DNA of 28,782 bases from an uncultured Dialister sp. (GCA_900543165.1 UQQQ01000028.1:1-28782), one strand, 5' to 3'; positions 16,185 through 23,519 are shown, counted from the first letter of the stretch. A program made the numbers and translations. The notes: generated by a model from the sequence alone, not told the origin.

Positions 16185-16942
16185 CAGGCATCACCTTCTT
16201 TCAGAAAATCAGGATTCGATGGCAGACCATTCATGAACTGCCGTACTCTTTCATCTTTGGATGCATATAATTCTTCGGCTGTCCCTACCGCAAGAAACGA
16301 ACCTTTATACAAAAAAGCCATGCGGTCCGCGATCATTTCCGCAGACTTCAAGTCGTGCGTCACGACGACGCTCGTCGCATGCAGGACCTTTTGCGTTTCT
16401 TTGATCAAAAGACTGATATCGGTCGAACGGATCGGATCCAGCCCCGCTGTTGGTTCATCATAGAGAATGATCTTCGGCTCGAGCGCGATCGCTCTGGCAA
16501 GGCTCACGCGCTTCTTCATACCGCCGGACAGATTGGCCGGCATGAGGTCTTCGATCCCGTCAAGACCGACCAGATGCAGCTTCTCCTTCACGATGGCATC
16601 GATTTCTTCTTCAGAAAGCCGGGTGTGCATGCGCAGACCAAAGGCTACATTTTCTTTCACATTAAGGGAATCGAAGAGGGCGGAATACTGGAAGACCATC
16701 CCCATGGAGCGGCGCTCCTCATTCAGCTCTTCTTCGCTGAGCTGTCCCATATCCTTCCCGTTCACAAGGACTTTTCCGGATGTAGGACGCAGAAGACCGA
16801 TGATGAGCTTCAAGAGTGTCGATTTCCCGGAGCCGGACGCTCCCAGGATGACCATCGTCTCTCCCTCCTTGATGGAAAGACTGACATCTTTCAAGATATG
16901 ACGATCGCCAAAAGTCTGGTATACATGCCTGATATCAATCAT
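16184..16942 (-). CDS. mlaF: MlaF, ABC transporter ATPase
   Basis: Cytoplasmic ATPase that drives MlaE-MlaD lipid transport (252 aa). Visible motifs: Walker A GASGSGKST, Q-loop VFQYSALFDSL, signature LSGGMKKR, Walker B IILYDEP, D-loop AGLDP, and H-loop VVTHD. The SGGMKKRVSLARAIALEP and DEPTAGLDPI stretches are typical of the MCE-system ATPases. I start at the ATG preceded by GAGG at 6 nt; a TTG four codons earlier would overlap the mlaE stop. Neighbours on both sides (mlaE 8 nt upstream, mlaD overlapping by one base) make the assignment firm and imply one operon. Confidence 0.96.
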   Translation of the reverse strand: MIDIRHVYQTFGDRHILKDVSLSIKEGETMVILGASGSGKSTLLKLIIGLLRPTSGKVLVNGKDMGQLSEEELNEERRSMGMVFQYSALFDSLNVKENVAFGLRMHTRLSEEEIDAIVKEKLHLVGLDGIEDLMPANLSGGMKKRVSLARAIALEPKIILYDEPTAGLDPIRSTDISLLIKETQKVLHATSVVVTHDLKSAEMIADRMAFLYKGSFLAVGTAEELYASKDERVRQFMNGLPSNPDFLKEGDA

Positions 16943-16950
16943 AGAACGCC

Positions 16951-17712
16951 TCAAAACAGAATGGACGAGAGCAGGTAATTCGCCGCAAAAAGCATAATAA
17001 TCGAATACACCACGGACTGGGTGGTCGCCTTGCCGACGCCTTCTGCCCCTGCCGTACAGGTCATCCCGCGGTCGCAGCCGACCAGCGCGACGATCATACC
17101 GAAAATGACCGACTTGAGCACACCGATGTACAGGTCAGAAGGAACGCAGTACACATGGATGGAGTGCATGAAGGTATAGGAGGAGACGCCATGCGTGAGC
17201 GAAGCGACGATCATCCCGCCGCCGACGCCGATGGTGACGCCAAAGACCGTCAGAAGCGGCAGCATCGTCATGCAGGCGACGAGCCGCGGCACCACGAGAT
17301 ACCCCACAGGACTCACCGCAAGGCACCTTAGCGCATCGATCTGCTCAGTCACCCGCATCGTACCGATCTCAGCCGTGATGGCAGCCCCGACACGACCCGC
17401 GAGGACGACACCGCAGAGCACCGGGCCGAGTTCGCGCCCCATGCCGATGGCTACGATCGCACCAACGGTGAAGTCTGCGCCATACTTCGTGAGTTCTCCC
17501 GCGATCTGTACAGAAAGCACCATACCGGTAAAGAGCAGCGTCAATGCCACGATGGGAAAGGACAGCACGCCCAATGCCAGGCACTGCTTCATCGTCTCCC
17601 GCCCGCGGAATGCTCCGATTTCTTTCACAGCTGCCGCAAGGAGCAGGATCACCGACCCCAGCTGATGGAAGATGCCGATGGTATAGCGGCCAATCGTTTC
17701 TATGAATGACAT
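16951..17712 (-). CDS. mlaE: MlaE, lipid ABC transporter permease
   Basis: Inner-membrane permease of the MlaEFD complex (253 aa). It has an N-terminal amphipathic helix and about five hydrophobic segments, with the family's characteristic central region FTGMVLSVQIAGELTKYGA followed by GRELGPVLCGVVLAGRVGAA and EIGTMRVTEQIDAL. This cytoplasmic-loop motif (ExGxMxxxEQIDAL) is the best marker of MlaE/YrbE proteins and contacts the ATPase. An AAGGAGG site 9 nt before the ATG supports the start. First gene of mlaE-mlaF-mlaD-tolC; the 403-bp gap upstream carries only repeats. Confidence 0.96.
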   Translation of the reverse strand: MSFIETIGRYTIGIFHQLGSVILLLAAAVKEIGAFRGRETMKQCLALGVLSFPIVALTLLFTGMVLSVQIAGELTKYGADFTVGAIVAIGMGRELGPVLCGVVLAGRVGAAITAEIGTMRVTEQIDALRCLAVSPVGYLVVPRLVACMTMLPLLTVFGVTIGVGGGMIVASLTHGVSSYTFMHSIHVYCVPSDLYIGVLKSVIFGMIVALVGCDRGMTCTAGAEGVGKATTQSVVYSIIMLFAANYLLSSILF

Positions 17713-17760
17713 GGGATGGGGCCTCCTTTCAGGTTGATGGGTTCAGGGTTCAGGGTTCAA

Positions 17761-17871
17761 GGTTAGCCCGTGAGGCGTCTCATCCACTGATTGTGGATAA
17801 AAGCTTTGCTTAAATGAGGAATTAGGAATGAAGGTGGCGGCTTCGCCGCGAATATATATTGGGCGATGCCC
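17761..17871 (+). repeat. GC-rich structured element, copy with shortened main hairpin
   Basis: GGTTAGCC, hairpin TGAG-GCGT-CTCA (17771-17782), CTGATTGTGGATAAAAGC, heptads AATGAGG/AATTAGG/AATGAAG (17813-17833), hairpin GCGGC-TTC-GCCGC (17837-17849), TATATATTG and GGGCGATGCCC (17861-17871). The first hairpin keeps pairing with different bases from the other copies. Confidence 0.85.
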
Positions 17872-18050
17872 GAAAGTCGTATTCAAGTCACCAGTCACTC
17901 GCGGCTTCTAATCCCTAGTCCCTGCTTTCAAACTATGGGTGTGGTTCTATGGTTCAACGGGGTAGTGCGTCATTGAGGCTAACGTCAAACTCGTATTGCC
18001 CTCATTCCGCAGGAAGGACTTTGCGGTACATGCGAAGAGTATCTTCAAAA

Positions 18051-18090
18051 CTCTGCGGCGCTTCCATTATTTGATGCGCCGCACCGCCAC
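18051..18090 (-). repeat. GC-rich hairpin core after the S55 peptidase gene
   Basis: GCGGCGC/GCGCCGC stem (18076-18082 with 18055-18061), 14-nt loop, followed on the minus strand by AGAGTTTT. It starts about 30 nt past the S55 stop codon and might act as a weak terminator. Confidence 0.65.
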
Positions 18091-18115
18091 GTTGAACCCA
18101 TCAACCTGAACCTTT

Positions 18116-20044
18116 TTACAATGCTATCATCACCGACGTCTTCTCCGCCGGCTTTTCATCATCAGCGGCCTTCTTATCCTTATTCTCCAGCGTCTCTTTT
18201 TCCTTATTGCTCATCTCGATGGTGGCCTGCTGTTTGCTCTTGGCGAGCTTCTTCAGGGCTTTATCGCGTTCCGCTTGCGGCAGGACTTTGAAGGTGAATT
18301 GTCCGTCACCGTAGATGACATAGTCCGTATCGACGGCGCTCTTCGGGGTTTCTTTTCCCCCGTCTTCTTTGAGCCCGTCCTTATTTTTCAGATAATCCGG
18401 ATTTTCCGGCGCTTTTTTCTCTTGAATTTCTGCCTTTTTCCCGCTATTTTCATCTTTGGAAATCATGCTGACTTCCGGATCCAGGATTTCCACAACGACC
18501 TGATTGTTCTGGTCTTCCTTCATCAGGCGGCTGTGCAGATCATTGAAATCCTTGTACGTGCGGATGCGGTCTAAGATCTCATCCGTCAGATTGAACTTCT
18601 GCTGCTGGATGAGGTAAGGGAGCGGCACGACGCCGCCGCCGCGGACTTCGAGGATCATGTCTCCGTATGGCTGATCCTTCGGCACGGTAAATGTCAGATC
18701 CTTGTAGAAGACTTCTCCCCTGTAGGGAGCCAGACGCGCGCGTACATAAACGGTATCGCCCGGGCTCACGATGATCGGAGACGCCGAGGCATCGAGAAGC
18801 TGCGCGGTCTTTCGCTCGCTCGTCACATGCATGTCGACCATGATGCTGCGGAGAGGATATTTCTCAAAACGGTTCTGCTCGAGAAGCCGTACCACATTGT
18901 AGAGCTCATCTACGCTTCGCTCTGCGATGTCTTTGGACGACCAGTACATATTGCTCCGGGTGAAAGGCTTCTGCTTCAGATCCTCCGGGTAAAGCGTATA
19001 GGTGAAATCGACCGTCCCCTGTCCTTTGCGATCCATGGCATTGCTGATCGCATTGTACACCGAAGTGACGGACAAGGTCGGCAACAGTGCTTCATTCGGG
19101 ATCATGCGTACATGGAGATCTTCCTTCTTCTTCGTATCTTCATCGGTCACGGACGCATGAAGGGCGACAGAGTGTGGCAGCTTTCCCGTCATTCCGCCGA
19201 TCCCGGCTCCTCGGTCCTGATTGACCGTGCCGATTTCCGCACCGACGGACCCCAGCTTGAAGGGGATATTCTTGCTCGGGATGACGGTGAAGATATAGGA
19301 ATTGTGCATAAAGTAATCGGTATTTCCGAGATCCATGAAAGGATGTCCGAAAGCCACCATGCGATCGCCGTCGACATAGGTGACCGTCCCGACGGCTCCG
19401 AGTTTGAGATCGCCTGTCACCATGGTTGCCGAGACGGCGCTTCCCGGTTCGAGCGGCTGCGGCACATCATCCTGCGAAGCAGAAGCGGAAACAAATGGCA
19501 CCATGTGGAAATCCTGCATTTTCCCGGTGAGGAAATCCATCGCCTCCGGGGTGTATCCACTCGCCATGAGAGGCGTCGTGAGCGGGATCAGCCCTTTGGA
19601 GGGTGGCGGGGTAAGACCCGTGTCCTTCCGGTCATCGATGGTCCAGAGCTTCAGCATGTCACCGATCGGCGTCACCATACCGATGCGGCCGCCGGACTGT
19701 GGAAATCCATACGCCACTGCGCCCAGCAGTTTTCCATCGATATAGACCGGACTGCCGCTCATCCCCTGCGCGATGCCTTCTGTCTGATCGATCAGGGGTC
19801 CGGATACTTTCACCAGCACCAGATCCCCGCCGGTCGCGCCCTTGTCTTTCATAATGCCCAGCACATCGACATCGAAGGTCTCGATCTTCGTACCATGCAC
19901 GACGGTCTTGGCATAGCCATGCATACCCTCCTGTACTTCCGATACAGGAAGAAATTCCTGCGCTGCGCAGGGCATCACGCAGGAAAGCGTGAGGCAGACC
20001 GCAGCCGCCAGACGCTTCATAGACTTTTTCAAACGATTGGGCAT
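18116..20044 (-). CDS. Exported SpoIVB-like (S55) serine peptidase domain protein
   Basis: A 642-residue exported protein. The signal peptide spans about residues 8-28 (CVMPCAAQ). The S55 domain follows (about 30-250): GYAKTVVHGTKIETFDVDVLG, then GIAQGMSGSPVYIDGKLLGA, where Ser96 of GMSGSP is in the position of the nucleophile, and a later VAFGHPFMDLG stretch. The middle part is beta-rich, and the last ~110 residues are Lys/Glu-rich and probably disordered. In Bacillus, SpoIVB is a sporulation signalling protease, but it carries a PDZ domain not obvious here, and proteins of this broader S55 group occur in non-spore-formers. GGGAG lies 6 nt before the ATG. It follows the small lipoyl-like gene by 86 nt, and both are exported. 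Substrate is unknown; processing of an envelope protein is inference. Confidence 0.82.
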   Translation of the reverse strand: MPNRLKKSMKRLAAAVCLTLSCVMPCAAQEFLPVSEVQEGMHGYAKTVVHGTKIETFDVDVLGIMKDKGATGGDLVLVKVSGPLIDQTEGIAQGMSGSPVYIDGKLLGAVAYGFPQSGGRIGMVTPIGDMLKLWTIDDRKDTGLTPPPSKGLIPLTTPLMASGYTPEAMDFLTGKMQDFHMVPFVSASASQDDVPQPLEPGSAVSATMVTGDLKLGAVGTVTYVDGDRMVAFGHPFMDLGNTDYFMHNSYIFTVIPSKNIPFKLGSVGAEIGTVNQDRGAGIGGMTGKLPHSVALHASVTDEDTKKKEDLHVRMIPNEALLPTLSVTSVYNAISNAMDRKGQGTVDFTYTLYPEDLKQKPFTRSNMYWSSKDIAERSVDELYNVVRLLEQNRFEKYPLRSIMVDMHVTSERKTAQLLDASASPIIVSPGDTVYVRARLAPYRGEVFYKDLTFTVPKDQPYGDMILEVRGGGVVPLPYLIQQQKFNLTDEILDRIRTYKDFNDLHSRLMKEDQNNQVVVEILDPEVSMISKDENSGKKAEIQEKKAPENPDYLKNKDGLKEDGGKETPKSAVDTDYVIYGDGQFTFKVLPQAERDKALKKLAKSKQQATIEMSNKEKETLENKDKKAADDEKPAEKTSVMIAL

Positions 20045-20056
20045 AGGATTCTCCCG

Positions 20057-20074
20057 ATTAGATGATCATCTAAT
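20057..20074. promoter_or_regulatory. Perfect 18-bp palindrome before the S55 gene
   Basis: ATTAGATGATCATCTAAT is fully self-complementary and lies 12 nt upstream of the S55 start codon, overlapping the region just before its ribosome site. It could be an operator or an RNA hairpin controlling translation. Confidence 0.5.
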
Positions 20075-20097
20075 GTAAAACAACTACGGAAACACTA

Positions 20098-20122
20098 AAG
20101 TGTGCCGAACGTGACCACACTT
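20098..20122 (-). promoter_or_regulatory. Inverted repeat between lipoyl-like gene and S55 gene
   Basis: AAGTGTG and CACACTT form a 7-bp stem with an 11-nt loop, 8 nt past the upstream stop codon. No proper U-run follows (TTTAGTGTTT), so it is at most a partial terminator or processing site. Confidence 0.4.
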
Positions 20123-20130
20123 GCTACCCG

Positions 20131-20430
20131 CTATTTCGTTTCCAGCACCACCACGACATCCTGTTTGGCGATTGTCTGACCCTTCTGAACGCGGACCTCT
20201 TTGACCACGCCGTCCCGATCGGCTCTTGCTGCCGGTACACCGCCGACCAGTGAGTCCACAGAGACCAGTACATCGCCCTCCTTGACAGGAGTGCCTGCCT
20301 CTATGACGGAGACAACCGTTCCATTCAATACGGCCTGCTGCGAGACGTCCGCCGCAGACGCGCTGTACACACTTACACCAGCAGCCACAAGCGCTGCCAG
20401 CGCCAAGCCGATTTTCATCGCGTTTCTCAT
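20131..20430 (-). CDS. Small exported lipoyl/biotinyl-like domain protein
   Basis: A 99-residue protein with a signal peptide (about 1-27, YSASA-A) and a single barrel-sandwich domain of biotinyl/lipoyl type (about 33-98). The two halves read VVSVIEAGTPVKEGDVLVSV and GVVKEVRVQKGQTIAKQDVV, the usual GxxVxxGDxLxxx pattern of the fold. The hairpin that normally holds the modified lysine (MKM) is VGGVPAARADRDG, with no lysine between residues 51 and 76, so biotin or lipoate attachment there is unlikely. Similar sandwich domains occur in periplasmic adaptor proteins of efflux pumps, but the coiled coil and other adaptor domains are missing. GGGAGGT before the ATG supports the start. Co-transcription with the following S55 peptidase is likely. 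Function unknown. Confidence 0.8.
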   Translation of the reverse strand: MRNAMKIGLALAALVAAGVSVYSASAADVSQQAVLNGTVVSVIEAGTPVKEGDVLVSVDSLVGGVPAARADRDGVVKEVRVQKGQTIAKQDVVVVLETK

Positions 20431-20469
20431 GATGTACCTCCCTGTGTTTTAAGATTCACATATAGGTAT

Positions 20470-20475
20470 ATTATA
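20470..20475 (-). promoter_or_regulatory. Candidate -10 box for lipoyl-like gene
   Basis: TATAAT on the minus strand, 40 nt upstream of the ATG, in an AT-rich tract. No convincing -35 box is seen at 16-18 nt, so the call is weak. Confidence 0.4.
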
Positions 20476-20577
20476 TTTTACCATTTTATCTGCCTTTTGG
20501 CATGAAGAAAATAAAAAGGGACATGACAAATGAATTGTTATATCCCCATGTATGTGACAATGGAAAGCGATCTGTCC

Positions 20578-20587
20578 GCGTTTCCCT
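20578..20587. repeat. Solo terminus of the palindromic element
   Basis: GCGTTTCCCT lies back to back with the left end of copy 2, giving GCGTTTCCC-TAA-GGGAAACGC. It matches only the outermost 10 bp of the element, so it may be the scar of a second copy or part of a nested insertion. Confidence 0.5.
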
Positions 20588-20588
20588 A

Positions 20589-20750
20589 AGGGAAACGCAG
20601 ATCCAATCGTTGTCAGATTTTACTCTTGAATTTTTATGCATAGCGAGGAATCACCTGACGCGAATAGCGGGCTATTTAAGGAAAGTGATGACGAAGCTAT
20701 GTATAAAAATTCTTGTGGAAGCTGACTCTGCGATTGAAGCAACGTTTCCC
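20589..20750. repeat. Long-palindrome (MITE-like) element, copy 2
   Basis: About 162 bp with the same order of blocks as the other copies. Its left inner arm reads ATCACCT where copies 1 and 4 have ATAACCT, and its right inner arm has AGTGAT where they have GGTTAT, so pairing is kept by a change on both sides. The right end touches the stop codon of the MreB-like gene. Confidence 0.88.
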
Positions 20751-21848
20751 TTAGTGCAGGTCCTGCAGTGAATCTCTGAACTCATTGATATATTCCAATG
20801 AAGCCCCCGCGCCGATGGCATTCACATAGGAAGGTCTCTCCGCTACCTTCGCTGAAATGCCGGTGATACGGGTGATCAGCTCATCGATTCCCTTCAGCTG
20901 AGACACCCCGCCGACAAGCATGATGCCCTGCTCTCGGATCGCTGCCAGAAGCGCTGGCGGCGTCCTCTGCAGCACATCCTGAATGTTTTTGAAAATCCTG
21001 TACAAGATCGGATTGATGGCATGCGCCACATCTTCAGCCGTCACGGCGATCTTGACCGGTGATCCCGATACGATGGAAAGACCATACGTCTCAGCCACGC
21101 GCGGTGCCTGATCCAGATCCCAGTATGCGCCCAGCGCGATCTTGAGGCTTTCCGCCTCTTTGCGGCCGATGCGGATATGGTACTTGTCACGGATAGCTGC
21201 CATGATGGCCTGATCCATTTCCAGTCCGGACTCCGGTGAGAAATGACTGACCACGATCCCACGTTTCGACAGTACGGAAACCTTCGTCGAGCCGCCGCCA
21301 ATATCTACGATCATCGCGCCCTGACAGGTATCTCCCGTGAGCCCGAGACCCATCATCGCCGCGATAGGCTGATCGATGAGAACTGTCTTGCGCGCGCCCA
21401 TAGCCACAGCCGCTTCCAAAAGCGCCCTTCTCTGTACGCTGCCCATTCCCCGAGACACGCACATCATGAGACGCGGATGAAAAAACATCCCTTTCAGATA
21501 CGACTGATTCACGATGGAATTCAAAAGATAAGCCGCCCCGTTATAGTCGATGATCGCGCTTCGCTTCATCGGATGGACGATCTCTATGTCCCGCGGCGTC
21601 TTGCCCTCCATTTCCTCTGCCTTCGTACCGTAAGCGAAGAATTCCTTCGTCACGGCGTGGCGGGCGATCACAGAGGCTTCTGGAAATACGACGCCCTTAT
21701 GCTTGACGTAAATCACTACATTCGACGTCCCGATATCGACGCCGATGTCTTCTGAGCCGAAAGAGCCGATCCAGTCCAGAAGGGTCTTCTGCCCCGCCAG
21801 ACGCCCCGCCTTCTCCGCCAGTGCTTTAGTCTCGATCGACACGGACAA
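20751..21848 (-). CDS. mreB: MreB/Mbl-like cell-shape actin homologue
   Basis: Actin-fold protein (365 aa) of the MreB family. Phosphate-binding motifs are visible: DIGVDIGTSNVVIYVK (phosphate 1) and MIVDIGGGSTKVSVLS (phosphate 2), plus the MEGKTPRDI and HPMKRSAIIDY stretches and a C-terminal GIMLVGGVSQLKGI adenosine motif. It carries about 33 extra residues before the usual start. The conserved MreB IEEP motif, near the ATPase centre, reads IDQP, and the usual GGDEMD region reads SGLEMD. MreB organises sidewall peptidoglycan synthesis at the inner membrane. A TTG start is supported by AGGAG at 6 nt; it overlaps murA by 23 nt, so translation is coupled to murA. The stop codon directly abuts a palindromic repeat. 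A divergent paralogue is possible. Confidence 0.88.
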   Translation of the reverse strand: MSVSIETKALAEKAGRLAGQKTLLDWIGSFGSEDIGVDIGTSNVVIYVKHKGVVFPEASVIARHAVTKEFFAYGTKAEEMEGKTPRDIEIVHPMKRSAIIDYNGAAYLLNSIVNQSYLKGMFFHPRLMMCVSRGMGSVQRRALLEAAVAMGARKTVLIDQPIAAMMGLGLTGDTCQGAMIVDIGGGSTKVSVLSKRGIVVSHFSPESGLEMDQAIMAAIRDKYHIRIGRKEAESLKIALGAYWDLDQAPRVAETYGLSIVSGSPVKIAVTAEDVAHAINPILYRIFKNIQDVLQRTPPALLAAIREQGIMLVGGVSQLKGIDELITRITGISAKVAERPSYVNAIGAGASLEYINEFRDSLQDLH

Positions 21849-23085
21849 TGTCTGCTCCTAACCCCTGCAGCTTTTCTACAAGATGGTCATAACCACGATC
21901 AATATGATGAAGCTCGCCCACTTCCGTCTCTCCATGCGCAGCGAGACCTGCCAGGGTCAGCGCTGCCCCTGCACGAAGGTCCGTCGCTCTAACGAAGGCA
22001 CCTATCAGGAAGGGGACGCCCTGCACGATCGCACAGCGGCCTTCGACTTGGATGGAAGCCCCCATGCGCTGCAGCTCGCCGGCATGCATGAAACGGTTTT
22101 CAAACACCGTCTCTGTGATACGGCTGACGCCGCTGCCTACAGTCATGAGTGCCATGAACTGCGCCTGCAGATCTGTAGGGAAGCCCGGATAGGGCAGCGT
22201 CTTGATATCCGTAGAGCGGATATGCCCATCGCTGATGACACGGACACTGTCGACATCCTTGATCACCTTGACGCCTGCTTCTCCCAGCTTGGCAAGGAGC
22301 GGCTTCAGATGTTCATTCAATACATTTTCGATCACGACATCGCCGCCGACCATAGCCGCTGCGATCATGAAGGTCCCCGCTTCGATACGGTCCGGAATGA
22401 CCGTATGAGCGACGCCTTCCAACTTCTTGACCCCTTCGACACGGATGATATTCGTCCCTGCTCCTTTGATGTTTGCCCCCATGGAATTCAGGAACGTCAC
22501 GAGATCCACGATTTCCGGCTCTTCCGCCGCATTTTCAATGATGGTACGTCCTTCTGCCGTGGCAGCTGCCATGAGGATATTTTCTGTCGCGCCGACGCTC
22601 GGGAAATCGAGATAAATGGTCGTGCCCTTCAGCCCCTTCGGTGCATATCCTTCGACATAGCCGTTGCCTACATTGATCTCTGCCCCCATGGCTTCAAAGG
22701 CTTTCAAGTGCAGATCGATCGGACGGCTGCCGATCATGCAGCCCCCGGGAAGCGCTATCTTCGCATGCCCCATCTTGGCCAGAAGCGGTCCCATGATCAG
22801 GAAGGAGGCTCTCATGCGGCTCATAAGCTCATAAGAAGCTTCGGTCTTATTCACCCCGGATGCATCAAAGGTCAGGACATTGTCCTCTCTCTGGACTTTG
22901 ACCCCCAAAGACTCCAGTACGCTGCAAATGGTCACCACATCATCGAGATTTGGCGCATCGACAATGGATGCTGGCGTCTCTGGCAAAAGTGTCGCTACAA
23001 TGATAGGAAGAACGGCATTCTTTGCGCTGGAAACACGGACGTGTCCACGCAGGGGATGTCCACCATGAATTACTAATTTTTCCAA
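21826..23085 (-). CDS. murA: UDP-N-acetylglucosamine 1-carboxyvinyltransferase
   Basis: First committed enzyme of peptidoglycan precursor synthesis, joining enolpyruvate from PEP to UDP-GlcNAc in the cytoplasm. The 419-residue chain is of normal length for the EPT fold. Key residues are present: Lys22-Asn23 in SSAKNAVLP and the catalytic Cys116 in LPGGCMIGSRPIDLHL (the fosfomycin-target cysteine). The FPTDLQAQFMALM region and the RFMHAGELQRMGA region are also typical. The start is a TTG with AGGAG about 9 nt upstream; no ATG is near. It overlaps the MreB-like gene downstream. In Bacillus the murAA locus continues through spoIID to spoIIID-mbl; here murA and the mreB-like gene are directly joined. 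A promoter lies about 94 nt upstream. Confidence 0.97.
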   Translation of the reverse strand: MEKLVIHGGHPLRGHVRVSSAKNAVLPIIVATLLPETPASIVDAPNLDDVVTICSVLESLGVKVQREDNVLTFDASGVNKTEASYELMSRMRASFLIMGPLLAKMGHAKIALPGGCMIGSRPIDLHLKAFEAMGAEINVGNGYVEGYAPKGLKGTTIYLDFPSVGATENILMAAATAEGRTIIENAAEEPEIVDLVTFLNSMGANIKGAGTNIIRVEGVKKLEGVAHTVIPDRIEAGTFMIAAAMVGGDVVIENVLNEHLKPLLAKLGEAGVKVIKDVDSVRVISDGHIRSTDIKTLPYPGFPTDLQAQFMALMTVGSGVSRITETVFENRFMHAGELQRMGASIQVEGRCAIVQGVPFLIGAFVRATDLRAGAALTLAGLAAHGETEVGELHHIDRGYDHLVEKLQGLGADIVRVDRD

Positions 23086-23178
23086 AAGGAATCACTCCTG
23101 TACTGATGAAATACTGAAAACAAAGATCTATATGATGCCGCAGCCAAAAGGTGCGGCGGCGCTATCCTACAAACGTCA

Positions 23179-23207
23179 ATTATATGTATGATACCATAAA
23201 AAAACAA
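23179..23207 (-). promoter_or_regulatory. Probable promoter for murA-mreB
   Basis: TTGTTT (23202-23207) and a perfect TATAAT (23179-23184) with 17-nt spacing. An alternative TATCAT lies within the spacer. The leader is about 90 nt and includes a short GC-rich GCGCCGCCGC run. Confidence 0.6.
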
Positions 23208-23234
23208 GGGATTTCAATGTGAAAATTGGATTAA

Positions 23235-23430
23235 GGGGCCGGGTTGGCCTCTGGGGCGTGCCGTCCCATCAATTGTGTTGGAAAGCTTCGATTGAATGAG
23301 AAATTAGAAATGAGAAATGGTGGTGCGGCGCATAAAATGAGGAGGCGCCGCGGAGTTTTATATAAATAATGAATAAACTGTTTTATATAATGAGGGGGGT
23401 ATTGGGGCACTATATGAATTGTGTGCCCCT
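23235..23430 (+). repeat. GC-rich structured element, variant copy
   Basis: GGGTTGGCC, hairpin TGGGGC-GTGCC-GTCCCA (23252-23268), GAAAGC, heptads AATGAGA/AATTAGA/AATGAGA (23295-23315), hairpin GCGGCGC/GCGCCGC (23325-23331 with 23345-23351), then two TTTTATATAA direct repeats (23356, 23381) and, in place of GGGCGATGCCC, a GGGGCAC/GTGCCCC hairpin (23404-23410 with 23423-23429). It fills most of the 434-bp murA-trkA gap. Confidence 0.8.
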
Positions 23431-23433
23431 TCC

Positions 23434-23510
23434 GGCACTTCTCACTTCTAACTTCTAACTAAGTCCAGAAGTTGATGAATCGCAATACTAGTCACTAGTC
23501 ACCAGCCACT
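23434..23510 (-). repeat. TTAGAAG and GTGACTA heptad arrays after trkA
   Basis: On the minus strand GTGACTA-type units (about 23486-23505) are followed by TTAGAAG-TTAGAAG-TGAGAAG (about 23441-23461), two different 7-nt repeat units within 80 bp. Confidence 0.6.
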
Positions 23511-23519
23511 CATAACCGC

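Larger units (their letters stand above)
17731..18107. repeat. Composite repeat cassette bounded by a 15-bp inverted repeat
   Basis: AGGTTGATGGGTTCA at 17731-17745 is repeated as a perfect inverse at 18093-18107. Between them lie GGGTTCA heptads, a plus-oriented full GC-rich element, a GGGATTAG/GTGACT heptad remnant (about 17885-17925), a CCGCA/TGCGG hairpin (18007-18026) and a minus-oriented GC hairpin core. Thus the whole gap between mlaE and the S55 gene is a roughly symmetrical repeat block; I see no gene in it. Confidence 0.7.

Noticed and set aside
17731..17765. GGTTCAA motifs as tRNA T-arms
   Set aside because: The motif resembles a T-loop, but no acceptor, D or anticodon stems surround any copy.
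18116..20044. Sporulation gene spoIVB proper
   Set aside because: No evident PDZ domain or sporulation neighbours; only the S55 domain is shared.
20131..20430. Biotin carboxyl carrier protein
   Set aside because: Export signal present and no lysine in the attachment turn; carboxylase genes are absent.
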